DNA of 37,046 nt, from contig PLSV01000234.1 of assembly GCA_003165235.1 (NCBI GenBank), positions 523 through 37,568 on the forward strand. Direction: 5' to 3'. Position 1 is the first letter of the stretch, and each line of letters opens with the position of its first letter. The translations under genes and the position numbers were made by a program. The DNA comes from Syntrophobacteraceae bacterium. Lineage in GTDB: Bacteria; Desulfobacterota; Syntrophobacteria; Syntrophobacterales; Syntrophobacteraceae. The notes under the pieces were generated by a model. The model did not search any database, was not told where the DNA came from, and worked only from the letters and a program-made list of their open reading frames with translations. This document shows, in pieces, positions 32,410 to 37,046 of the stretch.

Positions 32410-33094
32410 GTTTCTCTTTAAAGAGAAGTTCGATCAGTCTTTGACAATCCTCGGCAACCCAGTCGGCCCCCGCCTGCATGAGTGTGTCTCTGCTGCTGCC
32501 GCCGCTGCAGACTCCGGCAGTCATTACCCCGGCCGCCTTGCCGGTTTGAATGTCGAGGGGATGGTCGCCGATCATGATTGCTGTTCGCAAATCCGCGCCA
32601 AGGGATTCCAGCGCATGGGTTAGGTGAGCCGGATCGGGTTTGGGAGATGGGACATGGTCGCGTGAGAAAAAAGCTGAGCAATAATAGGAGAGATCCGGAA
32701 AGACGAGCCTTACTGCGGCTTGACAGTTCCTGGTTATGATTGCGGTTTTAGCGCCTTTTTCCGCAAGCGACTTCAGTAGCGGCCTTGTGAATGGAAAGAG
32801 ATCCGCACTTCTTGCGGCTTCCAACTCCATTTCGGTGATCAGGGTCAGGGCCTTCCGCCGGAACTCGCCGGTCCGGTCTCCAGTTGATTCTCGAATCATT
32901 TTGTCCAGCCATTCAAGCCATTCCAGGACGGGAAGAAAGGGCGGCGGAGGGGCCGGAGCCAAGTAGCTTTCGGCAAGCAAGCTCAGCCGCAGTTTCATTT
33001 CTGCGAAATCCAGGCGCAATACGGCAAGAGTCCCGTCAAAGTCGAAAACGAAAGATTCTATCTTCAATTTGGACTCAATAATTGACCTCTTCAT
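32396..33094 (-). CDS. HAD-superfamily phosphatase (phosphoglycolate phosphatase-like)
   Basis: The 232 residues carry the HAD motifs: FVFDFDGTL (nucleophile and acid Asp), AIITRN (motif II, Thr), the Lys of PSPKPDPAHL, and MIGDHPLDIQTGKAAG (motif IV). A helical cap sits between motifs I and II, as in phosphoglycolate phosphatase-like enzymes; the substrate cannot be told. A poly-Pro stretch (APAPPPPFLP) interrupts the cap. The last codons and stop are within an 8-base tandem repeat. Starts at ATG 33094. Confidence 0.82.
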   Translation of the reverse strand: MKRSIIESKLKIESFVFDFDGTLAVLRLDFAEMKLRLSLLAESYLAPAPPPPFLPVLEWLEWLDKMIRESTGDRTGEFRRKALTLITEMELEAARSADLFPFTRPLLKSLAEKGAKTAIITRNCQAAVRLVFPDLSYYCSAFFSRDHVPSPKPDPAHLTHALESLGADLRTAIMIGDHPLDIQTGKAAGVMTAGVCSGGSSRDTLMQAGADWVAEDCQRLIELLFKEKRLRD

Positions 33095-33409
33095 TGAGAA
33101 AAACGATACTTGGGGAGCAGCCGGATGTCAATACCTCGTATGATTGACGTATTAACAACCCTGTGCGATATACGCCGCGTAGCGTGAAGGCCGGCCGCCG
33201 TCATTCTCGCCGCTATCCCTGACCTGTCCATGACCAGAGACGGGGCGTGCGCGGGAGGTCTTGAGCAGGAAGGCTCTTTGCGCGGAATGAAGAATTGAAT
33301 TTTGTGATGAATCCCCGCCATACCTGGACACTCCGGTTTGGAACACTTAATGATGGCGGTGAAAGCGGGACATGGAGCGCGGGATGTGACGCCTGGAGGT
33401 GTAGTCTTC
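33095..33409. other. intergenic region upstream of the selenoprotein gene
   Basis: No gene seen in about 315 bases. One dispersed-repeat copy lies at 33216-33249; promoter not identified. Confidence 0.4.
33216..33249 (-). repeat. dispersed intergenic repeat, degenerate copy
   Basis: TCCCTGACCTGTCCATGACC matches 28663-28682 at all but one base and 2128-2147 at two. It is followed by AGACGGGGCGTG, which recalls the start of the other orientation (AGAGGCGGGGCATG). Confidence 0.6.
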
Positions 33410-33961
33410 ATGCGCAGTGTGGTTGGGCGGTCTGCTGCCCCTTTTACTCTCTCGGATATCGAGGGAAAGACCTACAGTCTCGATGATTATCGGGACTCAT
33501 GGCTTCTGATGGTCTTTCACCGGCATCTGGGGTGACTGCCCTGTCGAGGGCATCTGGTGCAGTTGCAGCAGTACGAAACCGATCTGGCGAGGCGAAATGT
33601 AAAGGTTGTAGTCGTCACCTTTGAAGCTGGATTTCTTGCTCAGGCCTATATCGAGGATACCAGCCTCCGCTGGCCTCTTTTGATCGATACGAAACGTGAG
33701 CTTTACAGGGCCTATGGCATGCTTGAAGCCGGCTTCTGGGATATATGGGGACCGGGAACGTGGTGGGCTTACCTCAAAGAGTTCGCACACCTTCGCTTTC
33801 CCGGGAAGTCGAAAGGGGACATCAGCCAGAGAGGGGGCGATGTTGTCGTAGACTCGGGAGGAATCGTACGGCTCCATCATGTTGGACAGGGTCCCGGGGA
33901 CCGCCCTTCTGCGAGGTCCATTCTGGCGGCGCTGGACCGGGAGCAGCGTGGAAGAAAATAA
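33410..33961 (+). CDS. peroxiredoxin-like (AhpC/TSA family) selenoprotein, UGA read as selenocysteine
   Basis: One continuous frame runs from ATG 33410 to TAA 33959-33961 if the single UGA at 33533-33535 is decoded. That UGA is codon 42, in FHRHLG-U-LPC-RGHLVQL: the redox-motif position where thioredoxin-fold proteins of the AhpC/TSA group have Cys, with Cys45 as partner (U-x-x-C). Both sides match this family: GRSAAPFTLSDIEGKTYSLDDY before, and VKVVVVTFEAG, WPLLIDTKRELYRAYGM, GDVVVDSGGIVRL after. A hairpin suitable as a SECIS follows (33554-33571). GGAGG stands 10 bases before the ATG. Likely a thiol peroxidase or disulfide reductase-type enzyme. Gene finders would split it at 33535. A plain nonsense mutation is the alternative, but the UGA exactly at a redox site makes that less likely. 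Confidence 0.85.
33554..33571 (+). promoter_or_regulatory. candidate bacterial SECIS hairpin
   Basis: In the mRNA CUG-g-UGC pairs with GCA-g-CAG around an AGUU loop: six pairs with one G-G mismatch. The loop starts 25 bases after the UGA and has G as its second base, consistent with the general bacterial SECIS pattern as I know it (short stem, G at the start of the loop, about 16-37 bases from UGA). A second hairpin, TGCCCT-GTCG-AGGGCA (33537-33552), lies right after the UGA. Confidence 0.6.
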
Positions 33962-34021
33962 GAAACCAGTCTGCTCCCTGGAACAGCTTGCCGCCTCGTG
34001 GCGGGCGTTAGAGATGAAATT

Positions 34022-34066
34022 TTCGTGCTCTTCGTGATGTGATTAAATCTTCGTGCTCTTCGTGAT
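34022..34066 (+). repeat. short direct repeat, 28-base spacing
   Basis: TTCGTGCTCTTCGTGAT occurs at 34022-34038 and again at 34050-34066, between the selenoprotein gene and the aminotransferase gene. Upstream is a small hairpin, CCGCC-TCGT-GGCGG (33991-34004), without a T-run. Confidence 0.7.
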
Positions 34067-34111
34067 CAGAAGAAGCTCTGGTAGGCGTGGAGAACATACA
34101 AGGGTTACACG

Positions 34112-35143
34112 GTGGCGGCAGTTTCCGATTCGGATTTTTTTAACCTGAAAGAAAGGCGCTTTTTGAATATGTCTGTACCCACATTGAGTTTCGACCAGGT
34201 GATCGACAGGTTGCTTTCGATGAAGCAGCCTTATTTTGCAAAATATCTTGCCGTCTACTCGAGCTGGTATGGCGGCGTGATTACCGATCCAGCCATTATG
34301 ATGCTGCCCCTTGACGATCATATGGTCCATCGGGGGGACGGCGTATTCGAAGCCCTCAAGTGCGCTGACTGGAATATCTATGCTCTTGCCAGGCACCTCG
34401 AAAGGATGAAGTGTTCGCTGGCGGCATCTTTTCTGGAGCCGCCGGTCGATGAGAAGCGCCTCATCGAGATAGTTTGTGCGACAGTGAGGGCCGGGAACAA
34501 TGGGAACTGCATTGTGCGGATTCTCATATCAAGAGGCCCCGGCAGCTTCTCCGCAAATCCCTATGAATCCGTTGGAAGCCAACTTTATGTAATAGTGGCC
34601 GCTCACGAGCCCACAGCCCCTGAAAAATATGAAAAAGGCGTAAAACTTGTAACCACCGGCATTCCCATTAAAACAGACTATTTTGCAACCATCAAAAACT
34701 GCAACTGTCTTTCGAATGTGCTGATGAAAAAACAAGCGCTGGACCGAGGCGCCGATTATGCTGTTTCATTGGATGAAAAAGGGTTTCTTGCCGAGGGGGC
34801 GATGGAAAACATAGGCATCGTATCGAAAAAGGGTGAATTGCTCATTCCGCGCTTTTCGCGCATCCTGCGTGGGGTTACGGTAACGCGCGTAATGGAGCTC
34901 GCCCGTGGATTAATTGGCGCTCAACTTACCGCGACAGCCGAAGCGGACATAACTCCGGAACAGGCCTGCGACGCAGCAGAAATTCTGATTTTTGCGACTT
35001 CTTTCAGTATCCTTCCCGCAGTGGAATATGATGGCATCAGGGTCGGAGACGGTCGGCCGGGCCCTGTTTTCAGGCGGCTCTTTGAACTTATGGTGGAAGA
35101 CCAGGCGAAAAACCCGGAGATGTTGACGTCGGTGAGAACTTGA
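34112..35143 (+). CDS. class IV (fold-type IV) PLP aminotransferase
   Basis: Family includes branched-chain and D-amino-acid aminotransferases and aminodeoxychorismate lyase. The PLP lysine is most likely in DYFATIKNCNCLSNVLMKK; LDEKGFLAEGAMENIGIV is the conserved E-G-x2-N segment. DDHMVHRGDGVFEALK near residue 70 is the typical N-terminal motif. Substrate is not clear: the missing branched-chain signature makes a simple IlvE unlikely. GTG 34112 (AGGG 8 bases before) is used; ATG 34169 is another possible start, 19 codons on. The panE-like gene follows after 19 bases, so the two may be linked in pantothenate or amino-acid metabolism. Confidence 0.82.
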   Translation: MAAVSDSDFFNLKERRFLNMSVPTLSFDQVIDRLLSMKQPYFAKYLAVYSSWYGGVITDPAIMMLPLDDHMVHRGDGVFEALKCADWNIYALARHLERMKCSLAASFLEPPVDEKRLIEIVCATVRAGNNGNCIVRILISRGPGSFSANPYESVGSQLYVIVAAHEPTAPEKYEKGVKLVTTGIPIKTDYFATIKNCNCLSNVLMKKQALDRGADYAVSLDEKGFLAEGAMENIGIVSKKGELLIPRFSRILRGVTVTRVMELARGLIGAQLTATAEADITPEQACDAAEILIFATSFSILPAVEYDGIRVGDGRPGPVFRRLFELMVEDQAKNPEMLTSVRT

Positions 35144-35162
35144 TTTCAATGGGGAGTAGACG

Positions 35163-36089
35163 ATGAGAATTGCGATAATGGGGACTGGTGGCGTAGGAGG
35201 CTATTACGGAGGGTTGCTTGCCAGAGCCGGGCATGACGTGACTTTTATTGCTCGCGGCGCACATCTGGAAGCAATCAGCAAAAAAGGACTGGAGGTAAAT
35301 AGCGTCTTTGGCGATTTCCGCATTCAGCCGGCCACAGTTACGGATCACCCGGCATCCGTCGGTGCTGTCGAACTCATAGTGTTTGCTACAAAAACTTATC
35401 AGATTCCCGAGGCGGCCAGGGCAATCCTCCCTATGGTGGGTTCGGATACAGTCGTCGTGCCCTTACTGAACGGCGTCGATGCGGCCGACCGCATAGGAGA
35501 GGTAATCGGCGCAAAACACATGCTGGGCGGCGTGACCTATCTATCCTCGGCGATGGAAGAACCGGGGGTCATCGGCCATTACAGCCAGTTTCGCCGTATC
35601 GTTGTCGGCGAGTTCAACGGGGAGATCACCGAGCGGGCAAAGTCGATTTGCCAGGTGCTGAAGAGCACGGGGGCGACCGTGGAAGTCGCGGGCGACATTG
35701 TCCGGGAGCTTTGGACCAAATTCGTTTTCATCTCCGCTATAAGTGCGCTTGGCGGCTTGACGCGAGTGACGACGGGTGAGTACCGCGATGTTGCGGAAAC
35801 TCGGAAGATGCTGATCGATGCGCTCCGGGAGGTGGTGATGATTGCATCTGCTCGGGGTGTGCTCCTTGAGCCGGGTCTGGTGGAGAAGACCCTGGAATTT
35901 ATCGACAGTGCTCCGGCGGATATGAAGCCGTCGATGCAGCGCGATATCGAGGCAGGGCGCAGGTATGAACTGGAATCAATGATCGGATTAAACGTGAGGC
36001 TTGGCGCCGAACTAAACTTGCCCGTGCCGGCTATGACTCTGGCCTACGCAGCCCTGAAACCCGGTGAGCTGAAAGCGGCTTCCCGCTAA
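35163..36089 (+). CDS. panE: 2-dehydropantoate 2-reductase
   Basis: PanE/ApbA reduces ketopantoate to pantoate with NADPH, on the way to CoA. The 308 residues begin RIAIMGTGGVGGYYGGLLARAGHDVTFIARG, the NADP Rossmann motif; LLNGVDAAD, and the catalytic Lys probably in LWTKFVFISAISALGGLTR; the end resembles the C-terminal helical domain with E-x-x-x-I-x-G-N/L. GGGGAG lies just before the ATG. Some relatives act on other 2-keto acids, so substrate is inferred. Confidence 0.88.
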   Translation: MRIAIMGTGGVGGYYGGLLARAGHDVTFIARGAHLEAISKKGLEVNSVFGDFRIQPATVTDHPASVGAVELIVFATKTYQIPEAARAILPMVGSDTVVVPLLNGVDAADRIGEVIGAKHMLGGVTYLSSAMEEPGVIGHYSQFRRIVVGEFNGEITERAKSICQVLKSTGATVEVAGDIVRELWTKFVFISAISALGGLTRVTTGEYRDVAETRKMLIDALREVVMIASARGVLLEPGLVEKTLEFIDSAPADMKPSMQRDIEAGRRYELESMIGLNVRLGAELNLPVPAMTLAYAALKPGELKAASR

Positions 36090-36100
36090 AACATGGTTAG

Positions 36101-36122
36101 ACCGCTCACATTGCGGTTCCTT
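36101..36122 (+). terminator. weak hairpin after panE
   Basis: ACCGC-TCACATT-GCGGT (36101-36117) followed by TCCTTTCTT. A short stem with a poor T-run; it may still end the aminotransferase-panE transcript. Confidence 0.35.
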
Positions 36123-36226
36123 TCTTCGGACTTACTATGTCGCCCGAGTTTTTGGGATTCCGAGGCTTCATTCACTTGAGTTCTTTGCGAGGAATTTGTC
36201 CTAGAACTGATCAAGCGAAAACGATT

Positions 36227-37046
36227 CTATCCAACCAGGAAAGCCCACCCGAGAGCTACAAGAATGGAAGCCACGGTGACCGGGATTCCGACTCTTGCAT
36301 GTGGCCAAAAGGTGACAGAAATGTTGTAGATCCTGGCCTGCTCGATCATGATGAGGTTGGCAATGCTGCCTATTATAAATAGGTTGCCGGCATAGCTGCT
36401 CACCAGTGCAAGTAGATAGAGGTTCTTCGTCTGTTCGAGGTCAATGTTTTTGAGCAGAAGCATCACCGCCGGAACATTGCTCACCACATTGCTGAGAACC
36501 AATGTAACGGAGGAGAGCACGAGAGGATGGTTGATGTCATACCCTAAGGTCCCAAAGAGCTGAACCCCTGATTGTGCAATTCCATACTTTACAACCCCTT
36601 GAACAACAATGAAGAGAGCGCAGAACAGGGTGATGAGATGCCAGTCCACAAGGCTGAGAATCGAGCGGGTCGTCATTTTTCTGCTGCACAGGATTATGCC
36701 TGCGATAGTCACGGCTGAGACTTCTCTTGGAATACTGGTAAAGAACAGCGCGATCAGCACCGTTGTGAGCGCCAGCGCCTTGGCTGATTGACGGAAATCG
36801 TATTTGGGCCATCCTTCGGCATTCTCGCTTAACACAATCGACCCGTCCCGCCATTTCCCCCGGTACATAACCAATATTATCAAATAAAGCGCTACAAGGG
36901 ATATTATGGTTGGCGGCAGGCACCACAACACAAATCCGAGGAAATGAAGCCCCCCAACCTGACCGATCAACATATTTTGAGGGTTGCCCATGATGGTTGC
37001 AGCAGAGCCGATGTTGCTCGCACAGGAAAGCGCGAGCACAAAAGGG
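36227..37046 (-). CDS. anion permease of the ArsB/NhaD/CitM type (C-terminal part)
   Basis: The coding frame is open past the window edge, so the N-terminus is missing; about 272 residues remain, with around eight hydrophobic segments. SNIGSAATIMGNPQNMLIG and LSNVVSNVPAVMLLL are the twin half-site motifs of the ion transporter superfamily that includes arsenite pumps, Na+/H+ antiporters NhaD and di/tricarboxylate carriers. The Asn-Pro-Gln-Asn site suggests anion or Na+-linked transport, but the ion cannot be named. The stop is near 36227; the 137 bases between it and panE hold no gene. Confidence 0.8.
   Translation of the reverse strand, partial: PFVLALSCASNIGSAATIMGNPQNMLIGQVGGLHFLGFVLWCLPPTIISLVALYLIILVMYRGKWRDGSIVLSENAEGWPKYDFRQSAKALALTTVLIALFFTSIPREVSAVTIAGIILCSRKMTTRSILSLVDWHLITLFCALFIVVQGVVKYGIAQSGVQLFGTLGYDINHPLVLSSVTLVLSNVVSNVPAVMLLLKNIDLEQTKNLYLLALVSSYAGNLFIIGSIANLIMIEQARIYNISVTFWPHARVGIPVTVASILVALGWAFLVG

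Noticed and set aside
33338..33535. Reading the segment before the UGA as a short separate gene, or the whole as a pseudogene split by a stop
   Set aside because: Both sides are in the same frame and match one family, and the UGA sits on the redox position; a random nonsense mutation there is less likely than selenocysteine. A TTG at 33338 has no ribosome site, so ATG 33410 was kept.
36137..36382. Open frame on the plus strand overlapping the permease end
   Set aside because: Composition and lack of a ribosome site point to a shadow of the minus-strand permease.

Overview
The window looks like chromosomal DNA of a Gram-negative, probably anaerobic bacterium of the Desulfobacterota (former Deltaproteobacteria; Syntrophobacter-like is my best guess, inferred from gene content rather than a species match). 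Pointers are a futalosine-type menaquinone operon, separate secD/secF/yajC genes, a SlyD-type isomerase with a Cys tail, HD-GYP and FmdB proteins, an internal UGA codon best read as selenocysteine, and many short palindromic intergenic repeats. Most genes are housekeeping. The unusual material is in a few genes and in the repeats.

Layout. 1-242: 5' part of an IS1380-type transposase (minus strand). 341-1334: mug and a PAS protein (minus). 1692-1934: a possible small zinc-ribbon gene. 2198-8075: the main operon (plus), with a near-consensus promoter flanked by two operator palindromes, a TetR regulator, mqnE, mqnC, an aminofutalosine-deaminase-like amidohydrolase, mqnA and a ubiX-type flavin prenyltransferase. 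Together these cover chorismate to cyclic futalosine plus the prenyl-FMN supply; mqnB, mqnD, ubiD and ubiA homologues are not in the window. 8174-8302: a palindromic MITE-like element. 8316-10882: an APC permease translationally coupled to an exported protein of unknown function. 11200-13816: three ATGA-coupled genes (membrane protein, DUF721, exported ankyrin protein). 13863-14301: a damaged nucleotidyltransferase and partner pair. 14403-17477: purC, a ParB-like protein and a spore-photoproduct-lyase-like radical SAM protein (minus). 17533-18471: a double universal-stress protein. 18479-21873: yajC-secD-secF.

22175-22642: an outer-membrane-type protein that appears to lack its middle. 22664-24250: a LigD-like protein with phosphoesterase and polymerase domains but no ligase domain. 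24423-25932: a Cys-rich YkgJ-like protein overlapping an HD-GYP phosphodiesterase. 25976-29749: a Rossmann protein, a DUF1992 protein, fmdB-like and fabD genes, slyD and a small anchored protein. 29916-33094: HAD phosphatase, membrane protein and tilS (minus). 33410-33961: a peroxiredoxin-like gene with an in-frame UGA in a UxxC motif, read here as a selenoprotein. 34112-36089: a class IV aminotransferase and a panE-like reductase. 36227-37046: 3' part of an anion permease.

The strongest observations are the selenoprotein, the ligase-less LigD, the TetR-controlled menaquinone promoter, repeats inserted in frame at or in two menaquinone genes, and a family of dispersed intergenic palindromes.
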